The position numbers and the translations under genes were made by a program. A DNA stretch of 64,000 nucleotides, taken from NCBI GenBank assembly GCA_039707465.1, contig CM077643.1:374765419-374829418 (forward strand). The letters run 5' to 3'. The notes under the pieces were generated by a model that saw only the letters and a program-made list of their open reading frames with translations, was not told the origin of the DNA and did not search any database. Source of the stretch: Rhabdophis nuchalis. Taxonomy: Eukaryota; Chordata; Lepidosauria; Squamata; Natricidae. Of this stretch, positions 44,269 to 56,514 are shown piece after piece. Numbering within the stretch: position 1 is the stretch's first letter; each line of letters begins with the position of its first letter.

Positions 44269-45408
44269 TATTATAATATGAGGTCGCTTGCTACTTTGTG
44301 GCCAGGAGCAAGCTGAATAGGACACAAGTTTCTAAACATTCCACAGACTTCTACAATCCAGTTTTTATATCACATTGCTACATTAATACAAACACCGTTG
44401 ATGTAACTGATTACAATACCTACAAAGATAGTTAGGATCTGCAGAAAGCACTGCATTGGGGTGCACAATATTGTGTCATTATCAATGGACCCGCAACGAA
44501 ATCACATTCTGACTAACAAGAGATAATGCGGATATTACCATCAGTTTTATTTTCATCGGGAGGAAGTGAACTTAGAAGGCTGTTAAAAGAGCAAAAAGAC
44601 CTGTCATAAAGGAATATAAAATTCCTTTATTCTTAATTGTACAGAAACTTGCTTGGCCGAAATGAAGAATACAAGCAGAAAACAGCAAATCTAGATCATA
44701 TTCTTACTTTTGCTTTCAAGGAAACAGGAAAAACCAAGGGCTGCAGCTTCGCCCACCAGGTGAAGGAATGTATTATCATTTTAAGATCCTTATTGTTAGG
44801 AAACATCATTTGGATAACTACTTGCAAGAGAAAATAGCTTTCTTCAGTGATGGCTTTGGGGGTAGGGAAAGCAATCACTTCAAAGGGACAATAGATTTAT
44901 TTAAAATCGGTGTAAAATCAAAGGAATCTTAAAAGAAATTGCATTGTTTCAAGGACCACAAATCAAACAATGTTTCCCAAATTTGCACCACATGTGGTCC
45001 TAGTACTTTTGTTTTTTTGAAACTAGTGGCTATTTCGGGGTCAGAACATATAGGAGAGCCTATGAGATGATTAGTCTGATGGTTGGTTGTGATTTTTATC
45101 CCAGATGCTAATTATATATTTATTTTTATGCTGCTGTTATGCTGTGTTTTTAACTGTTTGAGGTTAGGCAGTCATAATGTTGAGACAGGCAAAAGTAAGT
45201 TTTTAAATGGAATGGTTGAAAGTTTGTGTTTGGTTGTTGTTGTTTTTAATTGTCACTATATATTATTTTTACACATGTATTTAGTTATTTAAGTTGTCCA
45301 TTTAAAAATATTTTGCGCACACAATATTTCTCTACTTTTTTCTTTCCTTTATTCTTGAAAAATATGCTAATATACAGTCCTCCCCCCCCCCCCAAATTGG
45401 GCAATGAC
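44269..45408. other. MSRA intron, no gene recognised
   Basis: AT-rich; a C-run lies at 45382-45393. No coding signature. Confidence 0.5.
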
Positions 45409-45715
45409 TGTTATTCCTCCCAGGTAAACCAGGCAGGAGACAGGAGTAGATGAACAAATTCTACTTTATTGTAAGACTACATTAACAGAATATTACAAGT
45501 CTGTTGGCCCAAATAGCCCAACACAATTTTTATCTTCTTGATCCATTAGGGTGGGTCCTTCCCTCTTTTTTCCCCCTGAAAGTTGCATTAAGCCACTGAG
45601 GGCTCCTACCTCTCTTATCCGATTGGTCCCTAGACAGCATCACTTCCCCTTTCTCCAAAGACATCCGCACAATCAATTACAAGGACTGAATGCATAATAT
45701 GCACAATCCTGCTAC
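45409..45715 (-). mobile_element. Probable solo LTR
   Basis: On the minus strand it begins TGTAGCAGGATTGTGCATAT and ends GGAATAACA, i.e. TG...CA. An AATAAA signal in CTTACAATAAAGTAGAATTT is followed by a CTCCTGTCTCCTGCCTGGTT stretch near the end, the order expected for R and U5. A related, diverged copy on plus lies at about 50080-50291, sharing CCCTAATGGATCAA and CTGCCTGGTTTACCTGG. No internal retroelement genes adjoin, so it is a solo LTR if correct. I see no clear target duplication. Confidence 0.55.
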
Positions 45716-45997
45716 ACTGGATATTTTAAATAATGTAGTTTGCATAAGGAAGAAGGATACTGATTCAGTCAACCATACTGACCTGTAGGACTGTCAAAAG
45801 TTTTACAGAGAAGGAAGCATGCAGCACAAATAAATAGGTATAAAACAATTTCATAAATTTATATGCTAATAACTTCATCTGTACAGATTTCTCTTAACCT
45901 CTTGCATGTTATTTTCTTTCTTGACTTTCTGAAGATTTATTTCTTCTATTAATTTTGTCAGTAAGAGATATCTAATCCATAAAAATATGATCCTTAC
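45716..45997. other. MSRA intron downstream of exon 3 donor
   Basis: Plain AT-rich sequence between a probable LTR and the exon 3 donor. Confidence 0.5.
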
Positions 45998-46117
45998 CTG
46001 AACAGACTTCTTCATATGTGGGATTTGGGGTATATCCTCCTGCATAACCTACTTGGGTAGAGTAGACTCCTTTCTGCTTCCAGAATTTCTTCTCTGCCCC
46101 CCAGAAACAGCCCATCC
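45998..46117 (-). CDS. MSRA: MSRA catalytic exon with the GCFWG motif (human exon 3)
   Basis: This 120-bp exon (2 + 39x3 + 1) begins GG ATG GGC TGT TTC TGG and encodes Met-Gly-Cys-Phe-Trp-Gly-Ala-Glu. That is the MsrA family signature, in which the Cys is the nucleophile that attacks methionine-S-sulfoxide. It continues through [19 protein letters not shown] and NPTYEEVCS, matching vertebrate MSRA at most positions. The acceptor is TTGCAG and the donor is GTAAGG on the minus strand. The final G joins GT of the next exon to give Gly. All active-site residues of this segment are present and nothing is disrupted, so I take it as part of a working gene. The resolving cysteines are encoded in the last exon, outside the window. 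Confidence 0.96.
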
Positions 46118-46169
46118 CTGCAATAAGCATAAATAATTATAATACTAATGAAGCTGAGTTGCTTACATT

Positions 46170-46425
46170 ATATATAGAATAAAATAGAATTCTTTATTGG
46201 CCAAATGTGATTGTATGTACAAGGAATTTGTCTCTCGTGCATAAACTCTCAGTGCACATACGAAAGTGCTGATATCAAGTGATAAATCATGGTCATAATC
46301 ATAAAATCATAAGATACAACACTCAGTGATAGTCATAGGATGCTAAAAAAAGCAATAAACATAAATCATAAGATGCAATCAATAAGATATATCAAATATA
46401 TAAATGATATAATAATGTATTTGTT
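46170..46425. repeat. Unclassified interspersed repeat (GAATAAAATAGAATTCTTTATTGG type)
   Basis: The segment GAATTCTTTATTGGCCAAAT with GGAATTTGTCTCTCG and TCTCAGTGCACATA followed by AAATCATAAGAT-type units is a pattern I associate with a repeat common in snake genomes. I cannot assign a class. Confidence 0.4.
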
Positions 46426-47613
46426 CTTAATAGCATACAGTGATACTTTTCATTTTGTCTCACTAGAGATTTTTATATCGGTGTATTAAAAGGTATGTAT
46501 GCTCTCTTTGTGTTTACTGAACAAACTGTCATAAAACATTTATGACGATTTAACTATAGACCCCTGTTTTAGGGAAACAGTGATATTTGGATTTCCCTTT
46601 CAATTAAATTAAAATGTTACTAGTATGGAATTTCAAAGATTTCAATAAAAAGTAATATTCTGACCCGCATGATGCAGATGAAAATGTCCTTTGAACATCA
46701 ACTAATTCATGGCAAAACTCTTTTTATATATTCAGTAGAATGTCTTTTCCTTTTTTTATATAGCTGACAAACTCACGCTTTCCTTTGTAATTCACAAAAT
46801 GCTCATGCTTTTAAGTAATTTTAGTGTTTAACACAAATAACTTAGGCTAGTTAAAGACATGACAGTTAAACAACATGTAAAAATTGACCAGCATTAACTT
46901 AGATGTTGGTACCTTAGGATATTATACAAATTGGTTAGCTTACTATCTAACATACTGAAATGAAATGAAATAAGTTCATTCCAATATCAACGTGGTAATT
47001 TGACAACTCTATACTTAAATTTGATTTCTGGATTAAAATATGAAGCTAACTGAATAGGAAAAATTTAAAAAGCTTTTCATAAAGTCAAATATTAAAAGTG
47101 CTGATATCCCCTAATTTTAGATGCTGTACTTTATCAAAAATTGCTTACAAAATACAGAACCTTTACTGAAAAGACCATATCCATATAACACCTTTAGGGT
47201 AGGTTAAAAGGCAATCAGACATAGTTTTACAGCATAATTTTCTTTTAGTTGATTAGCAAACTGTCAAAACACAGTAATCTGTATTAATGGCAAACATTCA
47301 TTTAATGTTCTGCTTCCTGGCATCTGCAATCTTTAGAGGTGGCAGAACAATAATTAACTAAATTAGAGCTCATGCAGGAAGGAGGTGGGAAAATCCCTCT
47401 CAGCCTAGTCAATTCATGTATGCAAATAATATATAAAGTGCATACAAAAATAAAGTATTTATTCACTGACATGGTATATGTTGGCAAATAGCCCCCTTAT
47501 AAATGATCTTGTAGCCTCAGAAATCATTCTATGAAATTGAAATCTCCCAAATAATACTACATTGACAGCAAGCAGAGATAAGAACCTTTCTGAATCTATA
47601 CTGCATTGACAGA
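46426..47613. other. MSRA intron, no gene recognised
   Basis: AT-rich, no recognisable content. Confidence 0.5.
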
Positions 47614-48253
47614 TACCTATTTCCCTCTGAAAATAAAACTGTCTTATTTTCTTTCGGGCCCCAAAATAAACACTAGGGCTTATTTTTGGGGTTCTTAATC
47701 TTTTTTCCAATGTACGGGAGGCCCACCTCCTCTGTTTGCTCGTGGCGGGGCAGGAGACTATGTAGTGTGCTAGTGCCACCACCGCAAGGCAGGATGGGTG
47801 GAGCTGCCCCACATGCCCCGCACTAGCTTACCCTCAGGGCCCCCGCAGCCAGCCCACCCACACCCTGACACCTGCCTCACCTAGCAGCCATGGCACCACT
47901 CAACCTCCTGCTCCATTCTGGCCACAAGCAAGCAGAAGTGGGCTGGCAGCCATGTGGGCTTCTCCTGCACATGGTTACTGGTGCTGTTGCTGTGAGGCAG
48001 GTGTCAGGGCGTGGATGGCATGGCTGTGGTAAGGTAAGCCAGTACAGGGCATGTGGGACAGTTCTACCACTACCCTGCCTCACCTCGTGACAATAGCATT
48101 GTGAGCAACCAAATGGAATGGCCAGTCAGCTGAATGTGAATGTAGGATCTTAAGTAGGGCTTATTTGGGGGTAGGACTTATATTAGGCGCACACATAAAA
48201 AACATGCCAGAGCTTATTTTTGGGATAAGTCTTATTTTTGGGAAAACAGGGTA
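47614..48253 (+). mobile_element. TIR MITE with CCTATTTCCC/GGGAAAACAGG ends
   Basis: Left TACCTATTTCCCTCTGAAAA, right TTTTTGGGAAAACAGGGTA; the ends are imperfect inverted repeats bounded by TA. Just inside are GGGCTTATTTTTGGGG and GCTTATTTTTGGGATAAG repeats. About 640 bp, with a GC-rich interior and no transposase. Confidence 0.8.
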
Positions 48254-49794
48254 TTAACATTTTTGGGCTAGAAAATAGATACTAACAAGGAAAATTCATA
48301 AAACATCTCAAAAACAGCTTCATTTAGTACCCATTAAAATTATCTTGAATGTTGTCCTAAACAAAACTTGTGTAAATATTTTGCTAGCTATCCCTTTCTC
48401 TCTAATCTGGTTTACAGTCTTGAGAAGATCCTAAAAACTGGGAAGTGCAGAATTCTTTGCGATAACCAAATAACATTAAAACATACTAGTATAAAAAAAT
48501 CTGGTTGGAATTGAAGATACTGTATTTTCTTTGTGGATTAATGAGAAACACTCCCAAGGCACTAGAAACTGATGTGTTGACATTTGCATTGTTGAAACAG
48601 AATCATTATGTTTTCATTTGGTAAAATTGTTATCATGATAATATGTTTCATGGCAATTCATGCTATGACGGGTCATATGCTAGTAAATCCTATTTTTGCA
48701 GACCACAAAGCCTCCCAAGATTGGGCCACTGAAAAATGACAGCAAAATGGTACAATTTCTTTTTTTACAATGTAATTTTTTTTAAAAAAAAACAGGTGCA
48801 TTATTCTTTTAAAGCACTCTATTTTCTATTTCTCCCACCTAATAATAATAAAAAGGGAATTTTTCAACCCTGCCCACTCTTATGACAACAGTAACTGGCA
48901 GAATGACTCCTGCTGGCCATGATGCCAGTAGCTATAAAAGTAAAAATAAATAAATAATAACAACACTATGATTCCTAGACAAAGTAAATCACTCATATCT
49001 TTTACATAAAAGGAATCACTTACCAATTTTTTTTGCAGTGATAAATATAGGAAACTGTCTTCTGTATGTGTATAAATATTGAACAAAATATGGTTTATAT
49101 GTAGACCATTATTTTCAATTAATATGAGGCAGCTTCTCACCTTCCTATTTTCAGCGTTAATATCAAAGTCGAAAAACATCTTAAAGTTAAGCTCTTAAAT
49201 TTCATTGGCAAGTTTTTTCATGTGAAATACAGAGTACTACCTATCTTTATTTTTATTCTCCAATTTTAGACAGATTTTATTTTCTTTGAAATGTTTCAGT
49301 CCAAGTCCTATCGAGAAATGAATCAGGACATCTCTGCTACCACCCGTCATTTTCAACACTTTTCTTAGAAACACCGTTAATAGAATAAAGCCAAAACTGT
49401 CATCAAATAAATCATAAAGGTATGGAGTTCTTTTGAATCTCCAGAAACCAACTTCAAACTAAAGGGATGTTCTCTGACCAGCTCTTATTATGTTACTAGT
49501 ATAAAAGTACTAAAAGCAAAATTTCAGTACAGTCTAAAAATAATTATAAAACCAGAATAAATCTAGCAATGGATAAAAGTAAAACTATGCAATTGTGTCC
49601 TTTGTCTTGAAACCATTCGGTTTCCAGTTTACCTGTTGATTGAAATTAGAGGAATTGCTATTTTCATATAATCATCTTCATGGCTATAGAAGGTGTCATA
49701 CATTCTAAATTCTTCCATACTTCTTATGTGAACTGAAACTCATGAAAAGCGGATGATGTTTAAATTTCTTGTTTAATATGGTCCCTATTTTAGA
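48254..49794. other. MSRA intron, no gene recognised
   Basis: AT-rich sequence without features I can support. Confidence 0.5.
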
Positions 49795-49919
49795 GCACTT
49801 AACAAATATTGGTTTAAAAAGTCATAAAATGGGACAAAATTCACTTAACACATTTTTCACTTATGGTAGCAACATAAATTCTGCGGTCAATTGTAGTCAT
49901 AATTTGAGGACTACCTGTA
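49795..49919 (-). mobile_element. Partial TACAGGTAGTCC MITE
   Basis: On minus: TACAGGTAGTCCTCAAATTA, then ACAATTGACCGCAGAATTTA and GTTAAGTGAATTTTGTCCC, matching the left end of the 14863 copy. The remainder is deleted. Confidence 0.75.
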
Positions 49920-50079
49920 TTGTAATATCATTCTATTCTGTATTGCTAATCTCTATATTTAACTTGTCTTAAACTCTTTATATCCCTTTTATATCTCTAG
50001 AACTATATTCCTTTGCTATAGGATTCAATTATATATAATGGAATATGGGAATGACCTTGGGAGAGGGTGGGAACAGATG

Positions 50080-50291
50080 CCGCTTGGCAAACAGTCAATT
50101 AAGTGAAGCAGGAAACCCTAATATCTTAAGAGATATTAGAGAAAGAATTTTAGAAAAGGACCTGCCCTAATGGATCAATCAGTTAAAAGTGGTGACAGGA
50201 AGTTTGTACTTCCAGACTTGCAAGATTCTGTTAACATATAGTAGCTCATCCAGACGTGTTTCCTGCCTGGTTTACCTGGAAGGGCTTATAC
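50080..50291 (+). mobile_element. Probable diverged LTR copy, 3' part
   Basis: CCCTAATGGATCAATCAG, AGACTTGCAAGATTCTGTTA and CCTGCCTGGTTTACCTGGA align in the same order with the minus-strand LTR at 45409-45715. A hAT MITE is inserted at its 3' edge (50292). The 5' limit is uncertain. Confidence 0.5.
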
Positions 50292-50666
50292 CCGTGATGG
50301 CGAACCTATGGCACGGGTGCCACAGGTGGCACGCGGAACCATTTCTTATGGCACGCGAGGCATTGCCCTGTCAGCTCCAGTGTGCATGTGTGCACGTGCC
50401 AGCTGATTTAGACCTTCTTTTGAGGCCATTTTTCATCCTCTGGAGGCTTCAGGGAAGCTCCTGAAGCCTCTGGAGGTGGGGAGGGGAGGCTGTTTTCACC
50501 CTCCCCGGGCTCCTAAAAAGCCTCTGGAGTCTGGGGAGGGCGAAAAAAGCACGCCAAAAGCAGGGGATCACGCACATAGCATTATGGGTGTCGCACACCC
50601 ACGCAAGACCCCCCCTGCGCTCCCCCCGTTTTTGGCACATGAGCCAAAAAAGGTCAGCCATCACTG
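50292..50666 (+). mobile_element. hAT MITE, GATGGCGAACCTATGGCAC family
   Basis: 375 bp. Left CCGTGATGGCGAACC, right GGTCAGCCATCACTG. Exact 8-bp duplications GCTTATAC at 50284-50291 and 50667-50674. The interior contains palindromic CCTCTGGAG and AAGCC units. No transposase. Confidence 0.92.
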
Positions 50667-50674
50667 GCTTATAC

Positions 50675-52489
50675 TTTCTTTCTTTTTTTAGTTTTAGTTT
50701 TTTATTTCTATTTCGGTCAGGTTTTTGTTTTTTGTTTGGCTTTTCTGCTTGTTCTTTCCCGCTTGGCTTGTTTCACTGTTCTTCTTTTCTACTTTTGGCT
50801 CCAGCTGAGAGAAATAACTAGCAAAACTTTTAGTTCACACCAGGTCTGAGGGAGGAAGAAGGCTGCAGAGTTTCCAAAAAAAATCTCAAAAAATAAAAAC
50901 CCCAAAACCATCCTCTCCTCTCTCCCAACCCACCTAACTGCTGTTTGATTGGCAGCTATTGGGTCATCCTGATACTCAGGAAGGGAAGGAAGCAGTACAG
51001 GTGTTTGTAATCTGCTCAGGCAATCTGTGCTTTCCCAGACCACTCTGAGATGTCATAACGTGAGCTATCAACCTAAATAGTTAATTAATAATCTTCTTAT
51101 TCCGATTATAATACACATGACACCAAAAATAGTATGATGGCACATAAAAATAATTGACAGCTAAAACTCAGGAGAGTCCTTCAGTCTTGTCTAGGTAATA
51201 TCAAAAAAATTCCTTCTCCAAAAAAACCTCACCAGACTCAAAACTATTGTGTTAAATCCAAGCAATTTTATTTTATTTATTTATTGAATTTGTTTGCTGC
51301 CCACCTCACCATAATGTGAGAATAAGAATCTGCTTTTTAAAGCAAGAGTTATACTTTCCTTTCCTGGGGGACAAAGAACATTTTCATGGTAATTAATTAA
51401 AGGCTCACATTCCAAAGAATATAGTAAGATTAATTGGCATGGAGACACATCTCAATAGTTGCAGAAATGATTCAGTACTTCAGAATACCTGTCTCCACTA
51501 TAAAATGAAATAAATCAAATTCTTTATCTTTACATTCCACTTTTCCTCAAGAGCTAAATATGATGTACATAACACCACCCCACAAAATAACTGTGTAAAA
51601 TAGTTTCATCTGAGACCAATGATTTCCCCAAGTCATGCAGTGAACTTGTATTGATTAGTTTCCTCATTTATTTTTCATACCAAAGTTTGAACTGTAGCTT
51701 GCCAAATATCAAGGTGGAAGATCCTATCAAGCTTTAGCCCCACTGTGAATAATAGCTGACATCTGTGTACTTGTTTGCAATTTGTGGGGTTGGAGCAAGA
51801 TGCACCAATTCTCTTTTATTTCTGTTCAATGTGTTTTCCTTTGTTGTATCTCACCAAAAGTCTTCTGATTGAGGCAATGTACAATCGTGTAATAAATATA
51901 TAATAAGTCCATCACATTACAACTGGTTAGCACCTACTTGGAGTTAGATAAGGGTCAATGAAATTTAAGTGGAGTTGAATTCCTCTTTTAATTCCGCCCC
52001 CAACTTCTGCCACTCTTTCTCCTATATACATAATCTTAATTCTCTACAAATTAGATATTTCAAAGTTCCATTCAACTGCCAAATTATTCCATAAGCTTTA
52101 TCATAACTAAATTATTTACAAGATTGTAAATTACTATTAACATAAAACACAAATCCCTTCTGAGAAACAGCTACGTCAGTGCAAACCATTGACTAAAAAT
52201 CCTTAATTATAAATGTATATTTGATTTCTACTGATTTCTAACAATCACATTTATATTTGTGCCCTGTAATGTTTAAAATCGCTTCCGGCTAAACACAATA
52301 ATGATGAATATCTTTTGCCATTCCCTTCTAAAAAAAATAACTAGGAGCAATAGTAAATGTATTCTTTATTGTAATGCAGTAAGTTTGTGCTTACTCCATC
52401 ATTACACGAATCCTTTATTTAATTTTGTGTGTGTCTACCTTCAGATCAGTTTTTACTCCTGATTGCTGCATGGACATGTCCCTTAGTTT
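50675..52489. other. MSRA intron, no gene recognised
   Basis: AT-rich; a TTTATTTATTTATTGAATTT tract near 51270-51295 may be a LINE or SINE tail. Confidence 0.45.
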
Positions 52490-52635
52490 TCTTGGCAAGA
52501 TTTCAGAAACAGTTTGCCCTTTCTTGCTTCCCAGGTCTAAGAAAGGATGACTGCCCTAAGTTGCCCAGCTAGTTTTGTGCCCAGGCCTAGAACTCAGTCT
52601 CCTAGTTTCTAACCACTATAGCAAACTGCTCCCTC
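52490..52635 (-). mobile_element. Sauria-type SINE
   Basis: Plus-strand GACTGCCCTAAGTTGCCCAG, CTAGTTTTGTGCCCAGGCCT, CTCAGTCTCCTAGTTTCTAA and CCACTATAGCAAACTG are the complement of the tRNA-like head and body of squamate SINEs. The B-box region is partly preserved. Confidence 0.65.
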
Positions 52636-52914
52636 ATTCCATATCGCAATCTTCATTCATTTTTCATAACAGTACAATACCCATATCTGTGTGTATTGGA
52701 GGAGTTTTTCTATTAACGTCAAAAGACTAGATTGGATATTGAAAATCTAAATTAAGCCATACTTGGATGAGTTATCATTTTAAAAGGAGATAATCAACAT
52801 TTTCTTGAAGCAAAGAATTATGGTGATATTCATTAATAGAAAAACATAATAGAAAAACAGCATAATTTAGTCTAGTCAGCAATAGAGTCTCAATATTAGA
52901 CAAATTGAACTTAC

Positions 52915-52983
52915 CAAATATTGCCATGTGCATTCCCTCTGGAAAGGGTTCAACCATACTGTTCCCATTCACATGATGTTTAC
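52915..52983 (-). CDS. MSRA: MSRA coding exon (equivalent of human exon 2)
   Basis: This 69-bp exon encodes 22 full codons, reading KHHVNGNSMVEPFPEGMHMAIF, or nearly the same stretch as human MSRA just before the catalytic motif. It is bounded on the minus strand by a TTTTCAG acceptor and a GTAAGT donor. The phase is 2 + 22x3 + 1, and the last base G joins GG of the next exon to make the Gly before Met-Gly-Cys-Phe-Trp-Gly. MSRA reduces methionine-S-sulfoxide in free methionine and proteins, in cytosol and mitochondria. Exon 1, with the start codon and any mitochondrial targeting peptide, lies beyond the right edge of the window. The exon itself shows no stop or frameshift. Confidence 0.93.
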
Positions 52984-53861
52984 CTGAAAATGAAAGCAAT
53001 ATTACCTTATCAAATAGGGAAGTTTGTTTGACTTATACGGCTCATTTCATATACCTGGGGATCTTCATGTAGGCAGGGCCCATTCACCAGCTGTACCAGT
53101 TTTTTGTTTGCTTTGCTTTTTGCCTTGGCTAAATATTTGAGATGGATCATCATATAAATTGAGATAATGCATACACACCATAATCCTAGCTGGCTCATAA
53201 AGCCACAAATAAAAATATAACAGAAAACCTAAGACTAACATCCAAAACAACTCTCAATTTCCTAAAACAACACCCCTCTATACATAAACAATCACATTGT
53301 CTTGGCTTCAGCTTTCCCCAAACCTGATGTTGTGGGGAAGGGAACCAGCTTTTCAAGATTTTCTAGAGAGCTAATAGTATGGTGGCCTTCTGGATCTCAG
53401 TTTTTTCACAGGGCAGGGATTGCTACCAATCTCATGTTTATTCTCTACTATGTTTCTGCCATGAGTCTCATTCATATTATCAGAGATCTGTTATTGATTT
53501 TTAAATTTTATATTGCTTCTATTATTCTGTTCAAAATGAATATCCAAAAAGCAAGATATTCTGTAATTCTATATTAATTTACTGCATGTAAATTCCATTT
53601 AATTTAATGGGTCTTACTTTTGAATACAGTTACATAGGACCAATCAATCTCACAATTAAAAATGAACAAAACCACAAGATAATATCCCCAAACTAGCAGC
53701 AATTAATCAAAAGTTCAAACAAATTGGCCTTAAATTACCATCTAAAAATGGAAGGACTGATTATGTGTCATCAAATCATTTTCAAGTCTTAGCAACCACA
53801 TACAGTAGGTATCAAAAAATTTTCCTTCTAAAATGGAAGGAACCAAACTGATATTTTAAAC
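52984..53861. other. MSRA intron 5' of exon 2, no gene recognised
   Basis: Contains the acceptor of exon 2 at its left edge. The open frames here extend from exon boundaries or are random. Confidence 0.5.
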
Positions 53862-53996
53862 CAGGGATGTCCAAACTTGGGAACTTTAAGACTTGTGGAC
53901 TTCAACTCCCAGAATTCCCCAGCCAGAATAGCTAGCTGGGGAATTCTGGGAGTTGAAGTCCACAAGTCTTAAAGTTCCCAAGTTTGAACATCCCTG
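53862..53996. mobile_element. Nearly perfect palindromic hAT MITE
   Basis: 135 bp from CAGGGATGTCCAAAC to GTTTGAACATCCCTG. Exact 8-bp duplications TTTTAAAC lie at 53854-53861 and 53997-54004. Arms of about 60 bp pair almost completely around a short AGAATAGCTAGC centre, so the single strand folds into a long hairpin. Confidence 0.95.
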
Positions 53997-54699
53997 TTTT
54001 AAACAAATGTCATTCCATCGAGCATCTTTTTATCAGAAAGATGGAATTTAAATCAATCAAATAAATAACAAATAAATAACTACAGATTACGCAGGCCTTT
54101 ACAAGAAGAAATGACCAAAAAGAAGTGCCTTTGAAGTTTAAGCAAGTCACTGTAATATGAAAAATAACTTTCTGTATAATATCTTGTTCCTGTGCATTTA
54201 AAGGATCTAAAAGTTAATACCAGCACTTTAAACTGTATTAAAAAAAAGAAGTAGATGTAGAATTGGAGTGATATAATCTGGGTGTAAACTTTTGTTTCAC
54301 AACACTGGGTGAACAACCATGGATTCATACATTATGTTAAGACAAAAATCATTATAGTAAAACTTTCATTTTCCAGAGCTTACTCCAATGGATTTTGATG
54401 CAACCGACCAAATTCTGTTGTAATTGACAACATCTGTATAATGATGGTTCAACAGAAATTACTTTATTTATAATATTTAAAATGTAATAAATTATATTTC
54501 ATAATTGTAGAAAATTATATTATATTGTATAAGTTGTAGAAAAATGTTTAGTTATAATATTTGTAGATCCACAACCATAGGAGCTTGGATGATGTATAAT
54601 ACACCAAGATAGTACAGGACATGACATGCATTGCACATGAGAAAATGCCCATTTTCTTCATTTCAGAACTAAACCCCTAGTGAAATAAGAATGTTTTCA

Positions 54700-55700
54700 C
54701 TATCTTGCATATTGCAGAGGAAGGAGGGTATATTCTGGAAGCCATGTTCCAGAGCATAGGAGCCGCTACAGAGAAGAGCTGCCATCTACCCAATTACTTT
54801 AGGAGGCTCTCTCAAAATGGTTCAGACCAGATAGGCAGAATCAATCCTGTTGAGCCCAGTACCTTATGTACCAAAGTACTATGGGTTTTGAAGATAAAAT
54901 CCAGCACTTTGAATTAGATTTAGAAGCATATTAATATCCAAGATAGTGATCTTGTAATAGATGCTAGCTCTAACTGTGAACTTATCTGACCAAAAATCTA
55001 GCCACTTGCATTCTGAAGTTATAGTTTCCAAAGCATCTTCAAAGGCCATAGAGAATGCACTGCAGTAATCTAAATGCATAGCAATTAAGGCTTGAGTAAG
55101 CTGATATTGGAGCAGAAAGGGTTGTTACTGGCATGCCGACTATTCCTGGTTAAAGACATCCTTGGCCACAACTTTCACCTGTTTAAATAGGAACCATAAG
55201 ACCTGGATGAGCTCCAGCTCACAAACCAACTTCTTTGTCCATATCTAGAGTAAGTACCAGCATCCCTTTAATCAGATCACTCTAATATGAATTGACGGAA
55301 AACAACTTGGTCTTGATAAAATTTAATCTGAACTGATTAAATCAAGATCCTTGGTCCATCCAGATCCTGACAGATACTAATTTAATCTTTCCAGGGCAAC
55401 TCTGGTTTGGCCCAGGATGGCAAAATATAGTTAAGTGTCATCAATATATTGAACTGACAAATGACCTTTTCCACCAGCTTCATATACTGTAAATATTAGA
55501 TAACATGAGGAAAAGATCTCCGTAGCACATCACACACTAAAGCAACCAGAAATGTGAGTGCTGCTTCTCCATAATTCAGATAGAAGCAAAACTACTGTCA
55601 AGCAATGCCCCCCAATTGCCATCCCTTGGCGATGATTCAGCAAAATGTCATGAGTGATTATATCAAATGTCACCAACAAGTCCAAAGACATTAAGAGAAT
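54700..55700 (-). mobile_element. Ancient L2-clade LINE
   Basis: Read against the antisense of the young L2 copies, the blocks are collinear. CATAGAGAATGCACTGCAGT corresponds to the LYMGLPL region, ACTTGGTCTTGATAAAATTT to NPTKTEW, and ATAGTTAAGTGTCATCAATA to [28 protein letters not shown] corresponds to FNAYMKPL. It is heavily decayed with no usable frame, the oldest L2 copy in the window. Confidence 0.7.
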
Positions 55701-56514
55701 CTATAGATTCATCTCTATTCCAACAAAGATCATCCACTATAGTTAACAATGCCATTTTTGTCTCATGATTTGGGTGTGAATTCTGACTATCAGAAATACA
55801 AATAATCTTGTTTCTTCTACGACCTTCAATAACTGAGTTCCACCAAGGTAGGTAGCATTATTCACATCTCCAAAGAAGTATTGACAGTCTTCTTGTCTAG
55901 TCACTCACACCCTACTGGCTGTCCAATGAAGCTGGAGAGATATGGAACCAGCTCACAGGTATCAGGACCCATATCACACCCAAACCTGTTCATTTATTTG
56001 AACCCTACAATATGAAAGGAATCTCAATAATACACTACCTTGTTCATCGCTGTGGACTCTGTCCAATTGGCAGAATAACTTCAAGCAACTTTATTTACCA
56101 AGAAACCCACAAATTCATCCATCATGCTTGAAGATTTGTCTTACCCATCTTTTCTTAAAAGAGTCTCAGTAACTCTGAATAAGGCTTCCAGGCAAGAGTC
56201 TGCAGATGCAATAAGTGGAGAAGAACGATCTCATCATGTAGATGACATAATGATGCAAATGATGAATTTCCATCAATTATGTCACTGCAATGAAGTGCTA
56301 TTTGACTGAATGGGCTTTAGGGAATTACAGATATCCTGTGCCTCACTTAGTTCTGCAAAACCAAGTTTTATTGTAATTATAAATCTATTCTCACTGTATT
56401 TATATATCAGGCTAAGCTTCCTGGCAGACCTGGCATTCGGAACAACTTTCATTTCATTCCTTAGTGCTCTTCAGCCAGCTTGGTGGTGATGGACACTGAA
56501 AATAAAATATAACT
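55701..56514. other. MSRA intron, possibly continued old LINE
   Basis: The decayed L2 may extend a few hundred bases here, but I cannot align it confidently. No exon. Confidence 0.4.

Noticed and set aside
47459..47812. 117-codon minus-strand frame in the 47.6 kb region
   Set aside because: It crosses the border of a TIR MITE and has no splice context or known domain.
6623..52983. MSRA segment as a pseudogene
   Set aside because: All four exons have proper AG/GT sites, matching phases, no stops, and an intact catalytic motif; a processed copy would lack introns.
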